Origin: Herbidospora sakaeratensis
Lineage (GTDB): Bacteria; Actinomycetota; Actinomycetes; Streptosporangiales; Streptosporangiaceae
Length of the DNA stretch: 64,000 nucleotides
Direction of reading: 5' to 3'
Assembly (NCBI RefSeq): GCF_001570525.1
Contig: NZ_BBXC01000011.1
Coordinates: forward strand, 62,001 to 126,000
Positions 8,173-16,935 of the stretch are shown here, piece after piece. Position numbers and translations under genes: made by a program. How positions within the stretch are numbered: the first letter of the stretch is position 1; each line of letters begins with the position of its first letter. The notes under the pieces were generated by a model. It searched no databases, was not told where the DNA came from, and was given only the letters and a program-made list of their open reading frames with translations.

Positions 8173-9219
8173 TCAGGACGATTCGACCAGTTGCTGGCGT
8201 GGCAGCGGGGGCAGGCCCGCAAGCTCCCGTTGGCCCGAGGTCAGCAGCGCCGGGAGCGGGCCCGGTTCCCACAGGCGGATCAGGCGTTCGCGGCTGGTGC
8301 GCTTCAGGCGGGCGCCGCGTCGTTTCGCCGCTGTGGTGCGGTAGGTCAGGCGGTGGTCGCGGGTCGCTCGCGCGGCCCCGCTCAGCTCGTAGCCGTGGGC
8401 TTCCAGGCGGGAGCCCAGCACCGTCTCGCACAACGAGATCTGCCAGGGTTCCAGGCGGCTGGCCCAGCTGCCGCTGCGGGCCGTCGTCACGGCCGTGTGG
8501 GTGTTGGCGTGCCAGACCTTGTGGGCCGGCACGGCCACCTGGGCGACGTGCCGGGGTTCGCACATCGCCGGGTCGTAGTCCTCGCCGATGAAGCCGCACA
8601 GGCGCTTCAGGGACAGTTCCGGGTCGGCCGTCAGGTCTTCGTACCGGAGCTCGTAGTAGGAACCCGCCGGGAGGTGGGCGGCGTGGTGGCGGCCGAAGTC
8701 GATCGCCTCGGCCCAGTTCGCGATGGCGTGGTAGACGTCCAGTTTGTACCAGGGCATCTCCATCAGCGAGGCCACGCAGTCGCGGCCGTCGCGGACCAGG
8801 TGGATGAACTGGGCGTCGGGGAACAGGCGCAGCAGCATGCCGACGTGCTTGAAGTAGCTGGGGCGTTTGTCGCCCCACCTCGGCTTGCCGAAGCGGGCCG
8901 CGTAGTCGCGGAACACCGTGCCCAGGACCGAGCCGAGCGAGCCGGGGGCCGCCACCGCGTGGTCGACGTACTCGGCGCGGTCGAGGCCCAGTTCGCGGAA
9001 CTTGGTGTCCTTGCCGCCGGCCACCCATTCGGCCAGGCGGCGCCGGTTGTCCGGGCGCCGCATGTCGCCGTGCGTCCGACGCGCGTGGTATGCCTGGATC
9101 ATGAAGCGGGTCTCCGGCGGGACCGCGATCCGCGGGTGGCTGTGCAGCATGAGCTGCAGCATCGTGGTGCCCGAGCGGGGGCAGCCGATGACGAAGACCG
9201 GCCTGTCCAGGGTCTCCAT
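8173..9219 (-). CDS. sulfotransferase, PAPS-dependent (paralog 2 of a tandem pair)
   Basis: 348 aa. The 5'-phosphosulfate-binding loop is at the N-terminus (FVIGCPRSGTTMLQLMLHSH) and the 3'-phosphate-binding motif is FIHLVRDGRDCVASL. These are hallmarks of the Sulfotransfer_1/3 family, which moves sulfate from PAPS to a hydroxyl. It is a clear paralog of the next gene: same length class, SHPRIAVPPETRF versus AHPRIAIPPETRI, and the same C-terminal W-x-S-R-L-E-P-W block. They are separated by 4 bases and are co-transcribed. Surrounding glycosyltransferases point to a glycan or glycolipid acceptor (inference). Confidence 0.9.
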   Translation of the reverse strand: METLDRPVFVIGCPRSGTTMLQLMLHSHPRIAVPPETRFMIQAYHARRTHGDMRRPDNRRRLAEWVAGGKDTKFRELGLDRAEYVDHAVAAPGSLGSVLGTVFRDYAARFGKPRWGDKRPSYFKHVGMLLRLFPDAQFIHLVRDGRDCVASLMEMPWYKLDVYHAIANWAEAIDFGRHHAAHLPAGSYYELRYEDLTADPELSLKRLCGFIGEDYDPAMCEPRHVAQVAVPAHKVWHANTHTAVTTARSGSWASRLEPWQISLCETVLGSRLEAHGYELSGAARATRDHRLTYRTTAAKRRGARLKRTSRERLIRLWEPGPLPALLTSGQRELAGLPPLPRQQLVESS

Positions 9220-9223
9220 GCGG

Positions 9224-10225
9224 TCAGGAACCCAGCCCGGACAGCTCTCGCTGACCGTCGGTGAGCTGCGCGGCCACCGGGCCGGCCTCGCGGAAGCGGT
9301 TGAACCACTCCGTCACGGCCCGCTTGCGGTAGCGGCGCTTCCAGTAGGCGGCCGTCTTCTCGTACTGGGCCACGTGCTTGCGCTCGGCCTTGGGGGCGCC
9401 CGACAACTCGTAGCCGTACGCCGTGAGGCGCTCGCCCATCACGGTCTCGCAGAGCGAGAGCTCCCACGGCTCCAGGCGGGTCGCCCAGGTGCCGGTGCGG
9501 GCGGTGGTGACCTCGCCGCGGGTGTTCTCGTGCCACGACTTGTGCGACGGGATCGTGTCGGCGACCTTCGACGGCTCGGTCATCGCCGGGTGGAACTCCT
9601 CGCCCAGGAAGGCGCACAACTTCTTCAGTTCGAGCTCGGGCTCGGCCGTCAGGTCCTCGTACCGCATCTCGTAGTAGCTGTCGGGGCCCAGGCCGCACTT
9701 GCGGCCGAAGTCGATGGCCTCGCACCAGCGGTTGACCGCCTGGTAGATGTCCTCCTTGAACCAGGGCATCTCCTTCAGCGACGAGACGCAGTCGCGGCCG
9801 TCCCTGACGATGTGGATGATCTGGCAGTCGGGGAACATCGCGATGAGCGCGTCCATGTGCTTGATGTACGGCGGCCGCTTGTCGCCCCACCGCGGCTTGC
9901 CGTGCTGCTCGCCGAACATCTTGTAGACCAGGCCGACGACCGAGCCCAGCGAGCCGGGCCCGGCCACGGCGCGCTCGATGAACTCGTGCTTGTCGATGCC
10001 CAGGTCGCCGAACTGGGTGCGGTGGCCGCCGGTGACCCACTGCGCCATCTCGCGGCGGCGCTCGGGGTTGCGCAGGTCGCCGAAGCGGCGGCGCTTGAGG
10101 TAGGCCTGCACGAGGATGCGCGTCTCCGGCGGGATCGCGATGCGCGGGTGGGCGTGCAGCATGAGCTGGAGGAGCGTGGTTCCCGAGCGGGGGCACGCGA
10201 CGATGAAGATCGGCCGATCAGACAA
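9224..10225 (-). CDS. sulfotransferase, PAPS-dependent (paralog 1)
   Basis: 333 aa, with FIVACPRSGTTLLQLMLHAH for the 5'-phosphosulfate loop and IIHIVRDGRDCVSSL for the 3'-phosphate site. It is closely related along its whole length to the downstream paralog, so the pair arose by tandem duplication. It overlaps the end of the CDP-alcohol phosphatidyltransferase gene by 8 bases, making a three-gene leftward operon (10218-11057, 9224-10225, 8173-9219). The two copies may sulfate different positions or different polymers. Confidence 0.9.
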   Translation of the reverse strand: MSDRPIFIVACPRSGTTLLQLMLHAHPRIAIPPETRILVQAYLKRRRFGDLRNPERRREMAQWVTGGHRTQFGDLGIDKHEFIERAVAGPGSLGSVVGLVYKMFGEQHGKPRWGDKRPPYIKHMDALIAMFPDCQIIHIVRDGRDCVSSLKEMPWFKEDIYQAVNRWCEAIDFGRKCGLGPDSYYEMRYEDLTAEPELELKKLCAFLGEEFHPAMTEPSKVADTIPSHKSWHENTRGEVTTARTGTWATRLEPWELSLCETVMGERLTAYGYELSGAPKAERKHVAQYEKTAAYWKRRYRKRAVTEWFNRFREAGPVAAQLTDGQRELSGLGS

Positions 10226-11057
10226 GCACTTTCACCCTTTCCGGTACGACCCGGTCGGCCTCACGGGCCGCCAGCCAGGTGCGGTAGACGAGAGCGGCCT
10301 CGAACGCGGCCAGCAGCGCGCCCGTGGCGAGCGCGGTCCAGAGCATCGCGGCCGCCCCGAACAGGGGCGCGACGACGAAGACCGCCGCGTGGAACTCGAT
10401 GCCGCTCATGAGATGGGTCCGGACGCGGCGCCGCCCGAGGAACAGGCGGAACCGGTCGAACCAGGGGAATCTGCGGCGGAAGGCCGACTGGAGATCGACG
10501 ACGGAGCCGTCGCGAGGGTCGGCCAAGGGATTCGCCAGCAGGACGTCCTCGACGAACACGGGGTCGCCGCCGGTCGCGGCGCGCACCCGGTTCCGGGCGG
10601 CCTCCCGCACGTTGAGGAGCTGGGGCCCGTTGACGTATCGGAACAGGTCCAGGACCACGATCCCGGCGGCCATCCACAACGCGCCGAGTGTGCCCTGGCC
10701 CAGGGCGAAGCCGAACGCGCACGCCCCCACGCGCAGCCGGTCGCCGACGTAGTCGAGCCAGAGGCCGAACGGGGATCCGGTCCCCTTGAGCCGGGCGATC
10801 TTGCCGTCCATGCAGTCGACGGTGAAGCTCACGAAGAACAGCACCGCCCCGGCGGCCAGCGAGCCGGCCGCGAAGCAGGCGGCCGAGGCGACGCCGAGCA
10901 GCATCGACAGGCCGGTCAGCCCGTTGGGCGTGATCGAGGTGTGGTTGGCGGTCAGGAGCGCGAGCCGGCACGCGACCGGGTCGACCGCGAAGACGGTCCA
11001 CCAGGAGTCCCGTGGCTTGCGCGTCGCCAGTATGTCGTCGAGCGTGAAGCCCCCCAT
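10218..11057 (-). CDS. CDP-alcohol phosphatidyltransferase family membrane protein
   Basis: 279 aa. The complete CDP-OH-P signature D-x2-D-G-x2-A-R-x8-G-x3-D-x3-D is visible (DCMDGKIAR, eight residues, G, LWLDYVGD). Several hydrophobic helices surround it and continue to the C-terminus. The family transfers a phosphatidyl or phospho-sugar-alcohol group from a CDP-activated donor in the membrane. The N-terminal extension (TLDDILATRKPRDSWW) is typical of members near polysaccharide clusters rather than of PgsA or PssA. First gene of an operon with two sulfotransferases, so the product may be a phospho-alcohol-bearing lipid that is sulfated. Confidence 0.85.
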   Translation of the reverse strand: MGGFTLDDILATRKPRDSWWTVFAVDPVACRLALLTANHTSITPNGLTGLSMLLGVASAACFAAGSLAAGAVLFFVSFTVDCMDGKIARLKGTGSPFGLWLDYVGDRLRVGACAFGFALGQGTLGALWMAAGIVVLDLFRYVNGPQLLNVREAARNRVRAATGGDPVFVEDVLLANPLADPRDGSVVDLQSAFRRRFPWFDRFRLFLGRRRVRTHLMSGIEFHAAVFVVAPLFGAAAMLWTALATGALLAAFEAALVYRTWLAAREADRVVPERVKVLV

Positions 11058-11091
11058 GAACGTAAGAATGACTACGTTCGGTAGTCGTCAA
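11058..11091 (-). promoter_or_regulatory. overlapping inverted repeats and TTGACG box upstream of the CDP-alcohol transferase operon
   Basis: Two perfect dyads share bases: GAACGTA (11058-11064) with TACGTTC (11073-11079), and GACTAC (11070-11075) with GTAGTC (11081-11086). On the leftward strand a -35-like TTGACG lies at 11086-11091. A consensus -10 at normal spacing is not clear. The dyads touch the ATG at 11057, so this is a likely operator/promoter region. Confidence 0.45.
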
Positions 11092-11217
11092 CGGCTTCTT
11101 CTGGGCTCCCCAGAGCATCTCGTTGCCACTTCTTGACCATTGCCCTGACGTGGGCAAAGCCCCCGCCAACGCCGTCAGGCGTCCGGTAGGGTCGCCGCAT
11201 TCTTCGGGGGGAGAGCC

Positions 11218-12744
11218 ATGCCGGTGTCTACGTTGTACCGACAGCTTCACAGCCGCCTGACAGCGCGCGAGCCGATGCCGCCAAGGGTGGCTCTGATCAG
11301 GCAGGACGCCAGTCCCGCGCAGGCTTCGCGGGAGACGTTCGACCTGATCTGCCGATCACTGTCCGGGTCGGCGATTCCGTTCTTCTGTGTACGGCCCATG
11401 CGCGGCCGTCCACCGGTCATCGCGGTGCGCACGACGTACCGGCAGAGGGCCATCACGGCGCTGGCCCGCCACGGGCTCTACGGCGCGCGATTGCCGGGAG
11501 GCCGGCACAAGGTCAACGAGCTGGGCAAGATCCGGCAGTTGCGCCGCAACGACATGGCCGACGCCAAGGCGGTCCGGCTGTGGCTCTACTACGCGAGCCC
11601 GTCGCGCACGCTCACGCTCGGCCCCGAGTCGGGCGTCGACCTGGAGTTCTGGCAGCGCGAGGGCGAGCTGCTGGTGGCGCCGCGGCCCAACCGGGTGTGC
11701 GAGGCGGTGCCCGTCCACGAGGAGACCGTCGACGCGCCCGAGTCGCTGTTCAACCGGCTGGTGTCGGAGTCGGCGCGGGTCTATCCGACACGCCCGGAGT
11801 TCGCGCGGCGGCTGGTCGACGACGTCGACTTCCCGATCGACGCGGTCTACACCTGGGTCGACGGCAACGACCCCGAGTGGCGGGCCCGCAAGGAGCTGGC
11901 GCTGACGGGCGGCCTGAGCGACCTGGCCACCTCCGACGCGCGGTTCGTCAGCCGCGACGAGCTGCGTTACTCGCTGCGCTCGCTGCTGACGTACGCGCCG
12001 TGGATCAGGAACGTCTTCATCGTCACCGACCGGCAGAAGCCGTCGTGGCTGGTCGAGGACGACCGGATCAGGATCGTCGACCACCGGGAGATCTTCGCCG
12101 ACCAGTCGGTGCTGCCGGTGTTCAACAGCCACGCGATCGAGTCGCGGCTGCACCACATCGAGGGCCTGTCGGAGCACTTCCTCTACCTGAACGACGACTT
12201 CTTCCTGGGCAAGGTGCTCTACCCGGAGACGTTCTTCGAGGGCAACGGCATCACCCGGTTCTTCCCGTCGATCGCCCAGGTCCCGTTCACCCTGAACGAG
12301 GACAACCCCGTCCACCAGGCCGGCATGAACAACCGCCGGATGCTGGAGGAGCTGTGCGGGCGCACGCTGACGCAGAAGATGAAGCACGTGCCCTACGCGC
12401 TGCGCCGGTCGTTGCTGTTCGAGCTGGAGGAGCGGTTCCCGGCCGAGTTCAAGACGGTCTCGGCCAGCCGGTTCCGCCGCTCCAGCGACATCTCGACGGC
12501 GTCGTCGCTGGCGCACTACTACGCCTACCTGACGGGCCGGGCGCTGCCGGGCCAGATCGACTACACCTACGTCGACCTGGCGATGCCGAAGACCCCGGCC
12601 AAGCTGCGCCGCATGCTGGCCAACCGCGAGCACGACGCGTTCTGCCTGAACGACACGGCGCCGACGACAGCGGACCAGGACAACGCCCTGGCCCGCTTCC
12701 TCGACGCCTACTACCCGACCCCTACGCCATTCGAGAGCCACTGA
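11218..12744 (+). CDS. Stealth-family sugar-phosphate transferase
   Basis: 508 aa, ATG 11218 with a strong purine-rich site (GGGGGGAGA) upstream. All Stealth regions are present: CR1 (IDAVYTWVDGNDPEW), CR2 (RDELRYSLRSLLTYAPWIRNVFIVTD), CR3 (FNSHAIESRLHHI, then FLYLNDDFF) and CR4 (SASRFRRSSDISTASSLAHYYAY). Stealth proteins resemble GlcNAc-1-phosphotransferase and make phosphodiester-linked capsule or teichoic-type polymers by moving hexose-1-phosphate from a nucleotide sugar. An N-terminal ~190-residue extension precedes CR1. It overlaps the convergent TagF-like gene by 23 bases. Confidence 0.9.
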   Translation: MPVSTLYRQLHSRLTAREPMPPRVALIRQDASPAQASRETFDLICRSLSGSAIPFFCVRPMRGRPPVIAVRTTYRQRAITALARHGLYGARLPGGRHKVNELGKIRQLRRNDMADAKAVRLWLYYASPSRTLTLGPESGVDLEFWQREGELLVAPRPNRVCEAVPVHEETVDAPESLFNRLVSESARVYPTRPEFARRLVDDVDFPIDAVYTWVDGNDPEWRARKELALTGGLSDLATSDARFVSRDELRYSLRSLLTYAPWIRNVFIVTDRQKPSWLVEDDRIRIVDHREIFADQSVLPVFNSHAIESRLHHIEGLSEHFLYLNDDFFLGKVLYPETFFEGNGITRFFPSIAQVPFTLNEDNPVHQAGMNNRRMLEELCGRTLTQKMKHVPYALRRSLLFELEERFPAEFKTVSASRFRRSSDISTASSLAHYYAYLTGRALPGQIDYTYVDLAMPKTPAKLRRMLANREHDAFCLNDTAPTTADQDNALARFLDAYYPTPTPFESH

Positions 12745-15646
12745 GCAGCAGGTCGACGACCCGGGACGACGCCCTCCCGTCGTCCCACGGGCAGAACTTC
12801 TGCCGGAACGTGCCGTAGGCCGCGGGCACCGCGGCCTCCCTGATGGCGTCGATGGTCTCGTCGGTGGTCCTGGTCAGCGGCCCCGGCGCCTCGGCGGTGA
12901 AGTCGAAGTAGAAGCCGCGCAGCGTGTCGCGGTAGCGCTCCAGGTCGTAGGTGAAGAACACCATCGGCTTGCCGGTGCAGGCGAAGTCGAACATGGCCGA
13001 GGAGTAGTCGGTGACCAGCACGTCGGCCGCCAGGTAGAGGTCGGCGATCTCGGGGTAGCCGGTCACGTCGATCGCCGGGGCCTTGATCTTCGGCCGGTCG
13101 GTGATCAGGTGGTGCGCCCTGACCAGCACCACGTGGTCCTTCAGCGCGAACCGCATGCGGGCCAGGTCGAGCTCCATCGACAGGCGGCGCTTCTTGCCCC
13201 GGTGCAGGTCGTCGCGCCACGTGGGGGCGTACAGGACCACCTTCTTGCCCGGCGGCACGCCCAGCCGCCTCTTGATGGCCGCCGAGCGGTCGGCGAACAG
13301 CAGGTCGTTGCGCGGGTAGCCGGTCGAGAGCACCACGCCCCGGTAGCCGAACGCGCGCCGCATGATGGGCGTCGAGAACGGGTTCGGGGAGATCAGCAGG
13401 TCCCACTGCGGCACGTCGCGGGCCATCCAGTCGAGCAGCTCGGTGCGCCGGAACGGCAGGTCGCGCAGGTCGTGGCCGAGCTTCTTGAGCGGCGTGCCGT
13501 GCCAGGTCTGCAGGTAGGTCTGACCGGGCGGCTTGGTGTACCAGTTCGGCTGGGTGCGGTTGCCGACCAGGTAACGCGCCGTCGCCAGCGCGTGCTCGTG
13601 CTCCTTGGAGCCGTGCAGGACGACCCGGGAGTCCTCCGGCGTCTCGAACGAGCCGTCGCGGGTGACCCAGACGTACTCCAGCGGCAGGTCCCGCGACCGC
13701 ATCTCCTCGAAGATCGCGCGCGGGTTGCAGGAGGCCAGCCGGCCGCCGTAGGCGTCGAAGACGACGGTCTCCCTGATGGGGCTCCGCTTGAAGTGCCGCA
13801 CGGTCCCCCGCAGGCGGCGTTCGGCGAACCGGCCCCGTTCGTCGGCTTCCAGCGCGGGCTGCACCACCACCAGGACCTCCCCTTCGAGTTCGGTACGGAA
13901 CGACACCAGGTGCACGCCGATCCGGCGCGGAGACGGCGACACCCCCACGCGCAGGCGAAGGGGTGTGCCGTCGGTCTTCCTGATGCGCCAGACGCCCACC
14001 CGGGCGGGCGGGGTGATGAGGACCCGGCCGTCGTCGCCGGGCCGGTGGACCGTCTTCTGGAACACGAGCCGCTGCTTCTTGCGCGTCGTCACCGCGATCC
14101 GGTCGCCGCTCCACTCCACCCAGGCGTGGCCCCGGTCCTTGACCGGCCGCCGCAGCACCAGCCCCTCTTCGGTGAGGCTCGGCTGATGCGCTCCCCCCGG
14201 CGGATAACGCCGGTGCCCGGTGTCGGGGTGGGCCTCCGGCACGCCCTTCCTGACGACCTCGCCGTCGCGCACCGAGCAGTGCAGGTTCCAGCGGCCGGGC
14301 GGCACGTCGGCCAGGTCGATCGACGCCTCGAACCCGGCGGCGTCGTGGCAGGTGGCCGACTGGCCGGAGTCGGCGGTGGCGTCCATCCGGGTCACCCGCT
14401 TCACCTCCAGCGGCAGCCGGACGCCCTCGCGCTGGAACCACACGTCGATCGTGGTGGGCGCGCTGTCGAGGTGGGTGATGTACGCGTAGCCGCGGGCGGT
14501 CATCCGGGCGCCGTCCATGTCCACGCCGTCGACGACGGCCTTGAGCCGGAAGTCGACGCCGGGGTCGTAGACGGAGTCGGGGATGCCCTTCGCGGGGTCC
14601 CGCATGAAGGGGTAGTCCATCAGCCAGCGCCGCCGCTTGAACCAGCCGTGCCGGACCGCCCCGGCGTCGCTCAGCGACGCGCGGCGGAACATCCGGACCT
14701 CGCGCAGTTCGGGCACCATCCGGTTGGCGGCCAGGTGCAGTTCCAGCCGCCGGATCGACGGCTGGCGGGCGACGGCCTTCGGGTGCAGCACGCCCAGCGT
14801 CTCGGCCAGCGAGTCGAGCAGCGCCTCCTGCTCCGCGCCCTCGGCCGTCTCCAGCGACTCCAGCAGGAACGACAGGTCGAACTCGGTGACCAGCAGGTCG
14901 TGCTTGGCCCACAGGCGGGGCGCGTGCTCGTTCAGGAACTCCGACACCTCCCGCATCGAGGCCAGCCGGTCGAGCACGTTGGCCGGCTCGGTGCGCCGCT
15001 GCGAGATCGAGCCCGAGCGCACCCGCCAGTGGTAGACGACCTCGTCGAGCACGTCGGTCGAGCCCGACAAGACGTGGGCCGGGAGGGTGACCGGCGAGTC
15101 CTCGTAGTTCCGGGCGGGGAACTCGAAGCCGTGCCGGTCCCAGAACTCGCGCCGGAAGACCTTGTTCCAGATGGTCCGGTCGGCGAGCAGGGCGTGGCGG
15201 CGGCGGATGTGGGTGCCGGCGGCCGCTTCGGCGAACGCCTCGGCGTGCCCGGCCGAGGGCCGCAACTTGCCGCCGACGATCCTCTTGACGTTCCCGCAGG
15301 CCAGGTCGGAGCCGGTGGCCTCCAGGCTGCCGACCAGCGAGGCGTAGGCGGTGCGCGGCAGGGTGTCGTCGCCGTCGGCGAAGGCCAGGTAGGCGCCCCG
15401 GGCCGCCCGCGCCCCCGCGTTGCGGGCCGGCCCGAGGCCCCGGTTCTCCTGCTCGATGAGCGTGAACCGGGGATCGGCGGCGACCTTCTCCTTGGCGACG
15501 ACGGCGCTGCCGTCGGTGGAGCCGTCGTCGACCAGGACGTACTCGATGCTCTTGAACCGCTGCTTGGCCAGCGAGTTGAGGCAGCGCGGCAGGAATTCGG
15601 CCACGTTGTGGAAGGGCACCACGACCGAGAGGACCGGCCGGTTCAC
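12722..15646 (-). CDS. GT2 glycosyltransferase fused to CDP-glycerol glycerophosphotransferase (second copy)
   Basis: About 974 aa from GTG 15646, which overlaps the stop of the upstream gene (GTGA). Residues ~1-230 are a GT-A family 2 domain (LSVVVPFHNVAEFLPRCLNS, LVDDGSTDGS, FADGDDTLPR). A beta-rich middle section of about 300 residues follows. The C-terminal part is TagF-like (TYLQTWHGTPLKKLG, VVLYAPTWRDD, VLVRAHH, DVLVTDYSSAMFDFACTGKP). Same domain plan as 3936-6668 but clearly diverged, so the locus has two polymerase-class enzymes. It ends an operon with the polysialyltransferase-like and GT2 genes. The acceptor and the CDP-alcohol used are unknown. Confidence 0.9.
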   Translation of the reverse strand: MNRPVLSVVVPFHNVAEFLPRCLNSLAKQRFKSIEYVLVDDGSTDGSAVVAKEKVAADPRFTLIEQENRGLGPARNAGARAARGAYLAFADGDDTLPRTAYASLVGSLEATGSDLACGNVKRIVGGKLRPSAGHAEAFAEAAAGTHIRRRHALLADRTIWNKVFRREFWDRHGFEFPARNYEDSPVTLPAHVLSGSTDVLDEVVYHWRVRSGSISQRRTEPANVLDRLASMREVSEFLNEHAPRLWAKHDLLVTEFDLSFLLESLETAEGAEQEALLDSLAETLGVLHPKAVARQPSIRRLELHLAANRMVPELREVRMFRRASLSDAGAVRHGWFKRRRWLMDYPFMRDPAKGIPDSVYDPGVDFRLKAVVDGVDMDGARMTARGYAYITHLDSAPTTIDVWFQREGVRLPLEVKRVTRMDATADSGQSATCHDAAGFEASIDLADVPPGRWNLHCSVRDGEVVRKGVPEAHPDTGHRRYPPGGAHQPSLTEEGLVLRRPVKDRGHAWVEWSGDRIAVTTRKKQRLVFQKTVHRPGDDGRVLITPPARVGVWRIRKTDGTPLRLRVGVSPSPRRIGVHLVSFRTELEGEVLVVVQPALEADERGRFAERRLRGTVRHFKRSPIRETVVFDAYGGRLASCNPRAIFEEMRSRDLPLEYVWVTRDGSFETPEDSRVVLHGSKEHEHALATARYLVGNRTQPNWYTKPPGQTYLQTWHGTPLKKLGHDLRDLPFRRTELLDWMARDVPQWDLLISPNPFSTPIMRRAFGYRGVVLSTGYPRNDLLFADRSAAIKRRLGVPPGKKVVLYAPTWRDDLHRGKKRRLSMELDLARMRFALKDHVVLVRAHHLITDRPKIKAPAIDVTGYPEIADLYLAADVLVTDYSSAMFDFACTGKPMVFFTYDLERYRDTLRGFYFDFTAEAPGPLTRTTDETIDAIREAAVPAAYGTFRQKFCPWDDGRASSRVVDLLLSGSRMA

Positions 15647-16935
15647 TTGGCCACCAGCCGGCGCGCGAAGCGCAGCGCCCGCCGCCAGAGCGATGGCTCC
15701 TGGGCCTTCTTGACCAGGCCGTACTGGGCCAGGAGACGGCGCGGGAAGTAGCGCCGGCGCACGTCCTTGCGCAGTTCCCTGACGACCGCCTCGGCGCTGG
15801 CCCGCAGGTGCGGCATGCGCTTGCGCTGGGCGCAGTAGACGACGGCCTCGACGAGCCGGGGCAGCAGGTCGGGCTCGACCGGGGCCGGCACCAGCGCGCC
15901 GGTCCGCGTCAGCTCGGGCACGCTCGCGTCGACGATCGTCACCGCGACCCGGTTGCTGTTCTCGTAGGGCCTCATCCGCTCCAGCACACGCGGGCAGCCG
16001 ACCGTCGCGACCGGGATGCCGAAGTAGTGCCGGGCGGTGATCAGGCCGGTCGAGAAGGTGCCGACGACCAGGTCGGGCCGGTAGGCGGCGAAGCACGTCT
16101 CGGCCGGCACCGACTCGGGCACCACGGTGAGCTGCACGCCCAGCTCCTCGGCCAGCGCCTTCAGGCCGCGCACCTGGCGGCGGCCGGCCGAGGGGTGCGG
16201 CTTGAACCGGACGGTGGTGAAGCCGCGCGCCACGACGCCGTGCAGCATCGACTCGTGGATGGCCTGCTCGTCGTCCCACGAGATGAGCCCGGCGTCGGAC
16301 ATGTACTGGCTGAGCAGCAGCGCCCCGCCGCGCCCGCCGACCGGCGTGACCGCGCTGACCTTGCCGACGATGTCGCGGAAGGCCACGTCGGGCACCGCGA
16401 CCGCCGGGACCTTGTGCTCCGCCAGCATCAGCGGCCGCATGCCCTCGATCAGGTCGAGGTAGAGCAGCCGCTCCACCCGCGCCCCCAGGTCGCCGGGGAT
16501 CGCGTCGCGGGTCGGGCCGTAGCTCATCAGGCCCTCGGAGTAGACCGTGATCGGGCAGCCGGAGAAGATCTCCACCAGCCCGCGCGCCGGGTAGGCGCCG
16601 ATCGACTCGACGATCAGCTCGTCGGGGGCGTTCCCGTCGAGCAGCCGCTGGGTGAGCAGCCGCCGCAGCAGCGGCCCCTGCTCGGGCCTGACCCGGACGC
16701 GGACGGGGTGGTAGGGGGCGATCAGCTCGTTCCAGAAGTGCACGTGGTCGAACCGGTCGCCGATCGCCTCGAAGGCGGGCGTCCGGTGCAGGGGGGAGAT
16801 CAGCTCGGGTACGGCCACGTTGCTCGACACGAGCAGCACGCGCCGCCCGGCCGGGCCGAACAGACCGGCGTCGATGGCCGCGGCCAGCGTCATCGCCCCG
16901 AACAACGTCGAACAGTAGAAGAGCTGGGTTTTCAA
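15643..16935 (-). CDS. polysialyltransferase-like glycosyltransferase (GT-B)
   Basis: About 430 aa from TTG 16935; TTGA overlaps the previous stop and this start gives MKTQLFYCSTLFGAMTLAAA. The family is recognised from the N-terminal beta-strand (LFYCSTLFGAMTL), an acidic-Gly motif in VYSEGLMSYG and the basic-His motif FKPHPSA; bacterial polysialyltransferases have comparable acidic-Gly and HP motifs. Such enzymes polymerise sialic or related nonulosonic acids, but no neuA or neuB gene is seen here, so the true donor may be another sugar. It sits between a GT2 gene and a TagF-like fusion, both overlapped by 4 bases. Confident that it is a GT-B transferase, less so about the family. Confidence 0.6.
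   Translation of the reverse strand: MKTQLFYCSTLFGAMTLAAAIDAGLFGPAGRRVLLVSSNVAVPELISPLHRTPAFEAIGDRFDHVHFWNELIAPYHPVRVRVRPEQGPLLRRLLTQRLLDGNAPDELIVESIGAYPARGLVEIFSGCPITVYSEGLMSYGPTRDAIPGDLGARVERLLYLDLIEGMRPLMLAEHKVPAVAVPDVAFRDIVGKVSAVTPVGGRGGALLLSQYMSDAGLISWDDEQAIHESMLHGVVARGFTTVRFKPHPSAGRRQVRGLKALAEELGVQLTVVPESVPAETCFAAYRPDLVVGTFSTGLITARHYFGIPVATVGCPRVLERMRPYENSNRVAVTIVDASVPELTRTGALVPAPVEPDLLPRLVEAVVYCAQRKRMPHLRASAEAVVRELRKDVRRRYFPRRLLAQYGLVKKAQEPSLWRRALRFARRLVAK

Noticed and set aside
15643-16935. Calling this gene a true polysialyltransferase for sialic acid
   Set aside because: No neuA, neuB or neuC-like gene lies in the window, and the motifs are only similar, so the donor sugar is left open.
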